Positions 1-5,692 are shown, counted from the stretch's first letter. The stretch: DNA of 5,692 nucleotides from Verrucomicrobiales bacterium (GCA_003452185.1 DMJJ01000102.1:1-5692); one strand, 5' to 3'. A program made the numbers and translations. The notes: generated from the letters alone by a model not told the origin.

Positions 1-321
1 TCCTGTCCCGGGGGGCTCGCCTGGCTGGGGAACACGTTCCCGGAGGGATGGCGTGGAACGATGTTGATGACCCGGTTTGGGAACTTCATCCGGGCCGACA
101 AGGAGAACTGCGGTTTCGACCTTCTGCAGCTCCGGCTCCGGAAGAATGATACCGGTGTTTACGAAGCCCACGTTCACACCGTGCTCGCCCCGCTGGGGCG
201 TCCCACCGATGTACATGTGGGGGACAAGGGCCGGATCTACATCAGCGAGTACGGGCGTGCGACCAACAGCAGTGCCTCGTACTCCCTGCCCGGGCGGATC
301 CTGGAACTTCGGGTGAAGTAG
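1..321 (+). CDS. PQQ-dependent sugar dehydrogenase-like protein, C-terminal part (5' end outside window)
   Basis: The reading frame is open from base 1 and ends at TAG (319-321), giving 106 residues with no start in the window. The ATG at 61 lies inside the conserved part, because the residues before it (SCPGGLAW, then NTFPEGWRG) belong to the same fold. The order of GLAW, FPEGWRG, a xxRFGNF strand, a variable loop, then GRPTDVHVGDKGRIYISEYG and a closing GRILEL strand resembles the last blades of the six-bladed propeller of glucose/sorbosone dehydrogenases and related membrane-bound dehydrogenase domains. Family members oxidise sugars or related alcohols with PQQ, usually in the periplasm. 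Active-site and cofactor residues would lie mainly upstream, so activity and substrate cannot be judged. An NHL-type propeller without enzymatic function is the main alternative. The gene points away from the lipid operon and appears unrelated to it. Confidence 0.75.
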   Translation, partial: SCPGGLAWLGNTFPEGWRGTMLMTRFGNFIRADKENCGFDLLQLRLRKNDTGVYEAHVHTVLAPLGRPTDVHVGDKGRIYISEYGRATNSSASYSLPGRILELRVK

Positions 322-470
322 AGGCAGGGCGGGGCGGAGCGCGGCTGGAAGTGGGTGAGCCAGGAGCCTGGGGACCGCGGGCGAGTGAGGAGAAAGACCC
401 CTTCCGGGGCGTTCGCGCCGGCTGGTCGACCCTCTCCACGCTGCTGCCGTCCGCCCGACTTCGTTTTTGA

Positions 471-650
471 AACGCGGTGACGCAGAGACGCAGAGACGCG
501 GACTGAGAAGAATACTTCTTCCACAGAGGGCTACCGTTCGGGGCAGAGGGCGAGCCTGTGGGGAATCGCCGCCACGAAGGAAAAACAGAAAGGGTCTCTT
601 CCTCCCCGTCCCCTGCAGTCCGCGTCACCGCGACTCCGCGCCACTGCGTT
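471..650. repeat. 180-bp inverted-repeat element with arms of four 8-bp units (MITE/REPIN-like candidate)
   Basis: The left arm (471-505) and right arm (616-650) are imperfect inverted repeats: by hand alignment 29 of 35 positions pair without gaps. Each outer arm divides into four 8-bp units. On the left these are AACGCGGT, GACGCAGA, GACGCAGA and GACGCGGA (471-502). On the right they are TCCGCGTC, ACCGCGAC, TCCGCGCC and ACTGCGTT (619-650). The interior has smaller hairpins: AGAAG/CTTCT (506-519) and CCACAG/CTGTGG (521-561). No transposase is encoded and I see no clear target duplication. The size, lack of coding capacity and position between two gene 3' ends fit a non-autonomous mobile repeat or a REP-type palindrome pair. 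A structured RNA or bidirectional terminator is an alternative. No second copy occurs in the window, so genomic repetition is inferred. Confidence 0.6.
479..502 (+). repeat. 8-bp tandem repeat, unit GACGCAGA, three copies
   Basis: Two perfect copies (479-486 and 487-494) are followed by one variant, GACGCGGA (495-502). A more diverged fourth unit (471-478) precedes them. The array forms most of the left arm of the inverted-repeat element. Its reverse-complement word recurs in degenerate form in the right arm. Confidence 0.7.
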
Positions 651-758
651 CCCAAGGAGAAGAGCGCGAGTCGACCCCGGCCCCAGCCCGCTGCCCTGCC
701 AGGCGGCGCTCCCGTGGGTGCTCTCCTCGACGGGGCGAGCGGTTGGGTATGGAGTTGT

Positions 759-792
759 GTGATTGGAGCCGCTCCCACCCGGGTTTAATCAC
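759..792 (-). terminator. Weak hairpin downstream of the acyltransferase stop, possible terminator
   Basis: Seven bases past the TAA of the OlsA-like gene, GTGATT (759-764) pairs with AATCAC (787-792). Inside this, GGAGC and GCTCC (765-769 and 771-775) form a second small stem. There is no U-run after the stem in the direction of transcription, so it does not meet the standard for an intrinsic terminator. It is the only structured candidate at this operon end apart from the 471-650 element. Confidence 0.2.
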
Positions 793-799
793 CCCTGGG

Positions 800-1591
800 T
801 TACGCCGCGGGCCGTCCCGGGCTGGCCGGGGCCTGAACGAGCTCCCGTCCCTCGGCTTTTGCCAGGGCACAGACCTGCTCATGGAGGGCTCGCGCCATCT
901 CCTTCCGGTTCAGCCCGCGGGGCGGCGGTTCGCCGAACCGGACGGTTGCCCGGATCTCCTTCAGGCTGAAAAGCCGCAGGAGGTGGGGGAGAAAGGTCAT
1001 GTCCTTCCAGTAGGCGACATCCTCCGACGCATCCCCGCCTGGGAGCTCGTAGCCGATCCAGGCGGGCGTCACGGTCCATCCGTTGGCCGCGGCCGGCTCG
1101 AAGAGCGAGGAATGGAACGGGAGGACCCGATCCCCGCCGGTGCTCGTCCCCTCGGGGAAGAGGGCCACGACGGCCCCGGCGGCCAGCACCGGCTTGAAGG
1201 CCTCGGCGAGACGCTTCACATCGGCCCGCTGCTCGCGGTTGATGAAAAGCGTCCCCGCGCACTGGGTCAGCACCCCGATCACAGGCCACCACTTCACCTC
1301 GCTCTTGGAGACGAAGGTGAACGGCTGGGAGGCGGCGTACACCACGATGTCGATGTAGCTGAGGTGATTGCTCGCGAGCAAACCCTCCTTGGGCGGCGTG
1401 CCGCGCACGGTCAGCCGCACCCCCAGAAGATGGAGAAAAGCGGTCCCCCAACGGTGGGTCCACGCGATCCGGTGCTGACGGCTTCCAGCGCGACCCAGGA
1501 GCAGGATGCAGAACAGGAACTCCAGAACGCAGGTCACCGAGATGAGGCAGAAGCCGCAAAGCCGGTAGAGGAATCGGAAGGCGCCAGACAT
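800..1591 (-). CDS. olsA: OlsA/PlsC-like lyso-ornithine lipid O-acyltransferase
   Basis: This 263-residue protein belongs to the PlsC (1-acyl-glycerol-3-phosphate acyltransferase) superfamily. It has an N-terminal membrane segment (about 12-33), then the catalytic HX4D box in NHLSYID (N75, H76, D81), block II GTLFINRE (113-120, with R119), block III FPEGTST (145-151) and a block IV-like VTPAWIGY (174-181). The sequence around block III (TSTGGDRVLPFHSSLFEPAA) matches what I recall of OlsA proteins. OlsA acylates the hydroxyl of lyso-ornithine lipid at the inner membrane. The call rests largely on the adjacent OlsB-like gene, since PlsC proteins acting on lysophosphatidic acid look similar. The ATG at 1591 follows AGGTGG (overlapping the olsB stop) by 10 nt and gives the expected N-terminal anchor. 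An in-frame extension to 2005 runs antisense-style through olsB and is rejected. Confidence 0.85.
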   Translation of the reverse strand: MSGAFRFLYRLCGFCLISVTCVLEFLFCILLLGRAGSRQHRIAWTHRWGTAFLHLLGVRLTVRGTPPKEGLLASNHLSYIDIVVYAASQPFTFVSKSEVKWWPVIGVLTQCAGTLFINREQRADVKRLAEAFKPVLAAGAVVALFPEGTSTGGDRVLPFHSSLFEPAAANGWTVTPAWIGYELPGGDASEDVAYWKDMTFLPHLLRLFSLKEIRATVRFGEPPPRGLNRKEMARALHEQVCALAKAEGRELVQAPASPGRPAA

Positions 1592-1605
1592 CGTCGAGGC
1601 GCCAC

Positions 1606-2391
1606 CTAGCTGAGGTACTTGAGCACCGTGCTGCGGGGAAGATCCTCGAGGTCGAGGAGGGTCAGGAAATCGATGGTCTTGAACTCGCGGTCGATCGCCG
1701 GCGGGCTGCAGATCCGGGCCCCGATCGAGAGATAGGCCAGGAGGAGTTTGGGCACCTTGGGGGGGCGTTCCGCCGTCACGTCGAGCGGGCAGACATAGGC
1801 GGGCTGCGGGTTGGTGCGCCATTCGGGCGGGGCCAGATAGCTTCTCTCCAGGTCGCCGTACATCGAGGCCCCGATTCCCGGGTCCTGCGACGTCAGGCTG
1901 CTGCACCCGATGAGGTAACGGCCTCCATGCTCCCGGGCGTAGGAGGAGATTCCCTTCCAGAGCAGCCCGAGGACCGCGAGGTTGCGATGCTCGGAATGAA
2001 CGCACGCCCGGCCCAGCTCGATGATCTGGGACCGGCGGGGCTCGTAGGGGGAGAAATCAAATTCCTGCTCGCTGTAATACCCCCGCTTCGCCTTGGCGGT
2101 CATCCCGGTCTGAAGCCGGTAGGTTCCCACGATCTCCTGGGAGCGGGTGTCCTCCACGAGCAGGTGGTCGCAGACGTCGTCAAACGGGTCGGCGTCCCGG
2201 CAGGTGGCGTAGGAGCTGTCGAGCCCCTCGTTCAGCTCAAGGTTGAACACCAGGAACCGCAGAGTCTGGGCCGCCTGAACCTCCTTCTCCGTCGAGGCCA
2301 GCCGCAGGACGTAATGCGACCGCGCCTCGCTGCGAGCGAGGATCCGGTCGCCCATCGAGTTCGTTGAGTTGGTGGTTGTTTCGGCTTTCAC
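1606..2391 (-). CDS. olsB: OlsB-like L-ornithine N(alpha)-acyltransferase
   Basis: This 261-residue protein is of the GNAT-fold ornithine acyltransferase (OlsB/hemolysin-like) type. OlsB transfers a 3-hydroxyacyl group from acyl carrier protein to the alpha-amino group of ornithine, the first step to ornithine lipid. Visible family marks are an N-terminal strand followed by AQTLRFLVFNLEL (41-53), DPFDDVCDHLLVED (68-81), IVGTYRLQTG (87-96), the core ELGRACVHSEHRN (125-137), and a C-terminal PKVPKLLLAYLSIGARICSP with PAID then F-x-x-x-DF (211-242), which is characteristic of OlsB. Length is near the usual 250-300. It is the first gene of the operon, with olsA 14 bp downstream. The start is uncertain: GTG at 2391 is used, but ATG at 2355 (249 residues) is equally possible and neither has a Shine-Dalgarno. 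N-acyl amino acid synthesis with another amino acid is a less likely alternative. Confidence 0.87.
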   Translation of the reverse strand: MKAETTTNSTNSMGDRILARSEARSHYVLRLASTEKEVQAAQTLRFLVFNLELNEGLDSSYATCRDADPFDDVCDHLLVEDTRSQEIVGTYRLQTGMTAKAKRGYYSEQEFDFSPYEPRRSQIIELGRACVHSEHRNLAVLGLLWKGISSYAREHGGRYLIGCSSLTSQDPGIGASMYGDLERSYLAPPEWRTNPQPAYVCPLDVTAERPPKVPKLLLAYLSIGARICSPPAIDREFKTIDFLTLLDLEDLPRSTVLKYLS

Positions 2392-2757
2392 CGTGGTGGT
2401 CAGGTCGTGAGGCCCTGTGGCCGTCGGTCCTGAGTAACATAGTTGGGTTGGAGCCCGCGATTAGTCAATCCGGGACTGAGGTGGTGGGGCGGAGGGGGGA
2501 CGTGAGGCGGGTGTGCGTCGCCACCGCTGCTGGGGGCGTGGCTCGTCGGAGACTCGACCTACCGGCGGAGGTGTACCGCGCGAGGCGGAAGGTGGGGCGA
2601 ACCTCCTGATGAGCCGCGGCGTGCGTGCGCGTGGGGGCTGAGGGTTTGATGTGACACAGGCGTGGCAACACGGCATCCGCCTCTGGCCGGGGTTTCTTGC
2701 CGGGGGTTCCCTTTCCCATTGTCCCTCAGGCCTCTGGGGCTTAAGTTCTCGCCGCGC
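2392..2757. other. Divergent intergenic region between olsB-like gene and glycosyltransferase gene
   Basis: This 366-bp gap should hold the promoters for both transcription directions. I find no strong sigma-70 pair. On the - strand TTGACT (2463-2468) and TATGTT (2436-2441) are individually good, but the 21-bp spacer is too long. On the + strand nothing convincing precedes 2758, and no Shine-Dalgarno lies near any candidate start. Frames through the gap give Arg/Pro/Gly-rich shadows without domain signatures. A GTG at 2662 would add 32 residues to the glycosyltransferase, but this stretch does not resemble the family. Confidence 0.55.
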
Positions 2758-3789
2758 GTGAGCAGCCTGCCCAAAGTCAGCTTTCTCATCCCGACGCTCA
2801 ACGCGGCGGGGATCCTGGAGAACTGCCTGCGATCGATTGAGGCCCAGGAGTACCCGGCCGCCCTGAAGGAGATCGTCGTGGCGGATGGGGGGTCGACCGA
2901 TGGAACCCGGGAGCTGGCGCGCCGGTACGGGGCGGTGGTGTTGGAGAACCCTCGGCGCGGATACGACTCCGGGAAGTGTGTGGCGCTGGCGGGATCGACG
3001 GGGGAGTTTTCGATTTTCGTGGATGCCGACAATGAGATCACCCACCCCGATTTCACGCGGCGCGCCGTGGAGGCGCTGCAGCGCTTTCCCCGGGCGCTCG
3101 GGTTCGAGAGCTACTATCTGGCCTCCCCCTCGATGAGCTCCTTCTGTGTCTATCTCTCACAGCTCCTGCATATCAGCGATCCCGTGGCCTGGATGATGAG
3201 CGTCAACCCGGTCCGGGTTGGGGTGGAGGAGGGGGGGGTGGAGCGGTGGACGTTTCCGAACGGCCGGCTGGCCTTCCCGATGGGGGCCAACGGGTTCATC
3301 TTCCGCCGCGCCGATCTGGCGCATCTCACCGCGCAGGATCTGTTCGAGGATTGCACCGTGGTGGTGGAGATGGCCCGGGCTGGCCGGGCCGAATGGCTTC
3401 GGATCCCCGGCCGTGGGGTTCATCATTATGTGGTGAGCGGGCTGCGGGACTTTGTCCGGAAACGGCGTCGGCAGACGTTTCATTTCCTCGCGCAGCGTCG
3501 GGAGCGCAAGGTCTCCTGGACCCAGTTCGGGACGACGGTCCCGGGATGGCTCGCCTGCCTGTATTGCGCGACGCTCCTCGGGCCGCTCTGGCACACCGCG
3601 CGAGGGTTGGTCCGGACCGGGCACCCGGCCTGGCTCTGGCATCCCGTGGCGAGCGTTGCCTCGGTGTTTGGAATCACCTGGGGGGTGCTCACCTATCTGC
3701 TGCGCGCCCGGGATGCCGCGGCGGAGGCCACCCTGCAGCCCCGGCAGGTTCACCGCGGGTCCGAGGGACCGAAGCAGGAGGGGCAATGA
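2758..3789 (+). CDS. Family 2 glycosyltransferase with two C-terminal membrane segments
   Basis: This 343-residue protein has a GT-A fold. The N-terminus VSFLIPTLNAAG (7-18) and EIVVADGGSTDGT (38-50, with D43 and D48) are the nucleotide-sugar binding strands of family GT2. FVDADNE (87-93) holds the metal-binding DXD (D89-x-D91). F-P-M-G-A-N-G-F and FEDC (E197-D198) mark the acceptor-side and catalytic-base region. A basic RKRRR stretch (234-238) follows. Two hydrophobic stretches near 262-280 and 296-315 should anchor the C-terminus in the inner membrane. The role is transfer of a sugar from a nucleotide-sugar donor to an unknown acceptor, probably lipid-linked. GTG at 2758 is chosen because the first conserved strand follows at residue 7; TTG at 2719 or GTG at 2662 are alternatives, and none has a clear ribosome binding site. 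The stop overlaps the next start as ATGA. Confidence 0.85.
   Translation: MSSLPKVSFLIPTLNAAGILENCLRSIEAQEYPAALKEIVVADGGSTDGTRELARRYGAVVLENPRRGYDSGKCVALAGSTGEFSIFVDADNEITHPDFTRRAVEALQRFPRALGFESYYLASPSMSSFCVYLSQLLHISDPVAWMMSVNPVRVGVEEGGVERWTFPNGRLAFPMGANGFIFRRADLAHLTAQDLFEDCTVVVEMARAGRAEWLRIPGRGVHHYVVSGLRDFVRKRRRQTFHFLAQRRERKVSWTQFGTTVPGWLACLYCATLLGPLWHTARGLVRTGHPAWLWHPVASVASVFGITWGVLTYLLRARDAAAEATLQPRQVHRGSEGPKQEGQ
3776..3781 (+). promoter_or_regulatory. Strong Shine-Dalgarno (AGGAGG) for the second glycosyltransferase
   Basis: AGGAGG, followed by two more G, lies inside the last codons of the GT2 gene with 4 nt to the ATG at 3786. It fixes that start against the much longer open frame upstream and, with the ATGA overlap, indicates translational coupling. 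Confidence 0.8.
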
Positions 3790-4994
3790 GCCGCCGTCGC
3801 TCGATCTATTTCATCGCGAATGCCGTCTGGGGCGACCTGGTCGGGGGAGGGGACATCCATTTCTTCGAGCTCGCGCGCGGGGCGGCGGCGGCGGGTTACC
3901 AGGTCTTCTATTTCGGGGGGCCCGCCCTCCAGAAGCATGTCGCCAACGCCGGCCTTCCCGGGGAGGTGATCCTCACCGAGACCCGCCGCCGTGGAAAGAT
4001 CAACGAAGGATCGTTGCGGGGGCAGCTCCAGATGTTCCTCGATTACGTTGAGCGCTGCGCCCGGTCGCTCTCGCTCCTCCGCTCCATCGGGCCGGAAGAC
4101 ACGGTCTACGCCGTCACCGATTACTGGTGCGACAGCCTTCCCGCGATCTGCTCCCGTGCGGGCCGCAAGGCGATGGTGTTCCACATGGAGTCGCCGACGT
4201 TTGGCGAGATCCTTCGCAAGACCCGTCCCGACGTCCAGGCCGGCCGCCTCGCCTCGTTCCACTACTGGCTGAGCCAGAACTTCTCCCTTCGCGCCTTTCG
4301 GGAGTGCTCCAGCAAGCATCTCTTTTACCTCCATCCGCAGATGCGCGCGCGGTTGCTCGATCTCGGCTATCGGTGCGGGGAGATCTCCCCGATCAGCTAC
4401 GGGGTCGACACCACCCTGGCCGGAACCGTTGCCTCCCAGGAGAAGCGGTACGACGTCTGCTGGATCGGCCGGGTCCACCGCCAGAAGGGGATCGACGATC
4501 TGCTCGCCACCCTGGAGTCGCTCGCGCGGGGGGTCCCCGGGTTCCGGGCCCTGCTGATGGGGAAGGTGGAGCCGTTGTTGCGTCCCCGGGTTGAGGCGCT
4601 TGGCCTTGGGGATCGCGTGGAGTTTTCCGGGTTTGTCTCCGAGGCCGACAAGGTTCGGCTCTTCAAGTCGAGCCGCCTCTTCCTCATGCCCAGCCGTCAC
4701 GAAGGCTCACCGCGGGTGGTGGGCGAGGCGCTGGTCTGCGGGGTGCCGGTGCTGGCGTACGATCTTCCCACCTACAAGCCGGTCTTCGGGGATCTGGCCC
4801 GCTACGTCCCGTCGTTCGACCTCGGGGCCTTCCAGGCCGCGGCAGAAGCGATTGTTCGCGAGTCGCGTGCCGGCCGCACCTACCTGGACGGGCTGGATCT
4901 CGAGGGGTTTCGCCACGGCAACTCCTGGGAGGCAACCCGGGAGGCGTTTCTGCGGGGGCTCAACCCTTCTGGAAGTGGGCGAACAGGGTGTTGA
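3786..4994 (+). CDS. Family 4 glycosyltransferase (GT-B fold)
   Basis: This 402-residue protein is the size of GT4 retaining glycosyltransferases. The N-terminal Rossmann half starts with IYFIANAVWGD and GGGDIHFFELARGAAAAGYQV, the glycine loop and helix typical of the acceptor domain. The linker SYGVD (204-208) precedes the donor domain. There WIGRVHRQKG (226-235, with R229 and K234) provides the phosphate-binding Arg and Lys. The E-x7-E motif is complete (E306 and E314, in HEGSPRVVGEA), followed by CGVPVLAYD. The enzyme should add a sugar from a nucleotide-sugar donor, in the cytoplasm or at the membrane face. Donor and acceptor are unknown. It has no obvious membrane segment, while its coupled upstream partner does, so the pair probably act in sequence on one glycan. 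An upstream extension to 3246 lies out of frame inside the GT2 gene and is rejected. The 3' end overlaps the convergent methyltransferase gene by 35 bp. Confidence 0.9.
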   Translation: MSRRRSIYFIANAVWGDLVGGGDIHFFELARGAAAAGYQVFYFGGPALQKHVANAGLPGEVILTETRRRGKINEGSLRGQLQMFLDYVERCARSLSLLRSIGPEDTVYAVTDYWCDSLPAICSRAGRKAMVFHMESPTFGEILRKTRPDVQAGRLASFHYWLSQNFSLRAFRECSSKHLFYLHPQMRARLLDLGYRCGEISPISYGVDTTLAGTVASQEKRYDVCWIGRVHRQKGIDDLLATLESLARGVPGFRALLMGKVEPLLRPRVEALGLGDRVEFSGFVSEADKVRLFKSSRLFLMPSRHEGSPRVVGEALVCGVPVLAYDLPTYKPVFGDLARYVPSFDLGAFQAAAEAIVRESRAGRTYLDGLDLEGFRHGNSWEATREAFLRGLNPSGSGRTGC

Positions 4995-5655
4995 ACCCGC
5001 GCGGACGGCTGTAGTCGTAGTCGGTCATCCGGAGGCTCCGGGCCTTGAAGAACCGGTCGCGGCGGAAGATCCACTTCGAGACATACAGGTTCCACATGTC
5101 GAGCGCCTCCAGGAACCCGCACTTGATCTCGTGTCCCTGGAGCCGGAATCCCTTGTCCCGGGCCACCTGCTCCAGGAACTCGAGCGAGTAGTGCCGATGG
5201 TCGATCATCAGCACGGTGGGATCGAGAAGGATCGAGAGCCAGTGGCGGTTCGGGGTGGAGAGCAGGAAGCGACCCCCGGGCTTCAGCACCCGGCTCACCT
5301 CGGCAAACATCCTTGGCTCGGTCCGGCGGGGGATATGCTCGATGACTTCCCACGAGACCACGGTGTCGAAGCTTTGGTCGGGGTAGGGGATCTCGATTGC
5401 CGAGCCGACCTTGAAGTCGACCCGGGGATCCTGAACGTGGCGGCGGGCGGTATCGAGGTCGCTGTCGGTGACATCGATGGCCGACATCCGTGCCACGCCG
5501 TTCTGGGAAGCCCAGAGCTCGAACCATCCGTAGCCGCACCCGACGTTCAGCACCGCTCGGTCCCGCACCAGGGCCGGGCCGACAAACTCCCGCACGGTGT
5601 AGGCAAGTCTTCCGTGGAGTTCCTCGGGCGGGGCCTGGTTCAGGATGTTGTGCAT
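4960..5655 (-). CDS. Class I SAM-dependent methyltransferase
   Basis: This 231-residue protein carries the Rossmann-type methyltransferase motifs in order: motif I VLNVGCGYG (35-43, SAM glycine loop), the acidic end of strand 2 in AIDVT (D61), SFDTVVSWEVIEHI (95-108) and LKPGGRFLLSTPN (124-136). The C-terminal part (HRHYSLEFLEQVARDKGF, then WNLYVSKWIFRR) is a variable lid of the sort seen in methyltransferases of glycan or lipid pathways. The substrate is unknown. ATG at 5655 is chosen because GAAGG lies 8 nt upstream. GTG at 5670 would add MKANT but has no Shine-Dalgarno, and its first base falls in a GC palindrome. The frame stays open to the window edge, so a longer form cannot be excluded. 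The stop lies inside the convergent GT4 gene. Methylation of a sugar in the neighbouring glycan, or of ornithine lipid, are both possible. Confidence 0.87.
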   Translation of the reverse strand: MHNILNQAPPEELHGRLAYTVREFVGPALVRDRAVLNVGCGYGWFELWASQNGVARMSAIDVTDSDLDTARRHVQDPRVDFKVGSAIEIPYPDQSFDTVVSWEVIEHIPRRTEPRMFAEVSRVLKPGGRFLLSTPNRHWLSILLDPTVLMIDHRHYSLEFLEQVARDKGFRLQGHEIKCGFLEALDMWNLYVSKWIFRRDRFFKARSLRMTDYDYSRPRGFNTLFAHFQKG

Positions 5656-5669
5656 GGTGTTGGCCTTCA

Positions 5670-5689
5670 CCGGGGGCCGCGGCCCCCGG
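5670..5689. repeat. Perfect 20-bp G/C-only palindrome upstream of the methyltransferase
   Basis: The two 10-base halves, CCGGGGGCCG and its reverse complement, abut with no spacer, so the sequence is identical on both strands. Pairing fails at the next base on each side (5669 A, 5690 C). It lies 14 bp upstream of the ATG at 5655, a place where an operator or a 5'-leader hairpin could act. As RNA it would need a few bases for a loop, leaving about an 8-bp stem. It is cut close by the window edge, so its wider context is not visible. Confidence 0.65.
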
Positions 5690-5692
5690 CTG

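Larger units (their letters stand above)
322..799. other. Intergenic region between dehydrogenase and acyltransferase 3' ends
   Basis: No convincing gene is present. The region separates the 3' ends of two converging genes. It contains a 180-bp inverted-repeat element (471-650) and a weak hairpin near the acyltransferase stop (759-792). A tiny CCCC-TTCC-GGGG hairpin (398-409) lies about 75 bp after the dehydrogenase stop but has no T-run, so I do not call it a terminator. Frames crossing this stretch give Arg/Pro/Ser-rich translations typical of GC-rich non-coding DNA. Confidence 0.7.

Noticed and set aside
61..321. A separate small gene starting at ATG 61
   Set aside because: The same frame is open to base 1 and the residues before 61 continue the dehydrogenase fold, so this is a gene fragment cut by the window.
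426..677. TCGACCC at 426-432 and again at 671-677, flanking the inverted-repeat element, as a target duplication
   Set aside because: The copies lie tens of bases outside the arm ends rather than directly next to them, and a 7-base match in GC-rich DNA is readily due to chance.
467..1609. 380-codon open frame on the + strand opposite the OlsA-like gene
   Set aside because: It is antisense to a gene with complete PlsC motifs, its translation is Arg/Gly/Pro-rich without domain signatures, and long antisense frames are expected at this GC content.
1927..2367. 146-codon open frame on the + strand opposite the OlsB-like gene
   Set aside because: The OlsB frame carries clear family motifs, while this frame shows none and is a GC-rich antisense shadow.
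2436..2468. Possible - strand promoter for the olsB-like gene: TTGACT with TATGTT
   Set aside because: The 21-bp spacer is well outside the usual 16-18 bp, so it is recorded only as a place to look for a start site.
2610..2642. Ten-codon Arg/Gly-rich frame after an ATG in the divergent gap, as a leader peptide
   Set aside because: No Shine-Dalgarno, no attenuator-like hairpins after it, and the length is expected by chance.
2461..3056. Overlapping - strand open frames of 165-194 codons at the GT2 5' end
   Set aside because: Low-complexity Arg/Pro/Ser translations overlapping the conserved GT2 N-terminal strands, with no family signature.
3750..4700. 316-codon open frame on the - strand opposite the GT4 gene
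   Set aside because: No recognisable domain, and the opposite strand has intact GT4 motifs and a strong ribosome binding site.

Overview
The window comes from a GC-rich (about two-thirds G+C by eye), probably Gram-negative bacterium. The evidence for this is the strong G/C bias at third codon positions, frequent GTG starts, and a gene pair for ornithine lipids, which are outer-membrane-associated lipids of many environmental bacteria. A short repeat built on the GACGCAGA/TCTGCGTC word is of a kind I associate with large environmental genomes such as Verrucomicrobiota, Acidobacteriota or Chloroflexota. That association comes from memory, so I do not assign a phylum.

Layout. (1) Bases 1-321, + strand: the 3' end of a gene for a PQQ-dependent sugar dehydrogenase-like beta-propeller protein. 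(2) Bases 322-799: no gene. This stretch holds a 180-bp inverted-repeat element (471-650) whose arms are each four 8-bp units, plus a weak hairpin just past the next gene. (3) Bases 800-2391, - strand: a two-gene operon. The upstream gene is an OlsB-like ornithine N-acyltransferase and the downstream gene an OlsA/PlsC-like O-acyltransferase, 14 bp apart. (4) Bases 2392-2757: a divergent intergenic region with no convincing promoter or Shine-Dalgarno sequence. (5) Bases 2758-4994, + strand: a family-2 glycosyltransferase with two C-terminal membrane segments, translationally coupled through an ATGA overlap and a strong ribosome binding site to a family-4 (GT-B) glycosyltransferase. (6) Bases 4960-5655, - strand: a class I SAM-dependent methyltransferase that converges on the second glycosyltransferase and overlaps its 3' end by 35 bp. 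A perfect 20-bp all-G/C palindrome lies just upstream of it at the right edge.

How the genes may work together. OlsB and OlsA together make ornithine lipid: N-acylation of ornithine with a 3-hydroxyacyl chain, then O-acylation of that hydroxyl. The two glycosyltransferases and the methyltransferase look like part of a cell-envelope glycan or glycolipid locus. Whether they act on ornithine lipid or on an unrelated polysaccharide cannot be read from the sequence. Most genes belong to known families. The least explained items are the inverted-repeat element, the antisense 3' overlap, the GC palindrome and the lipid/glycan/methyl gene neighbourhood.
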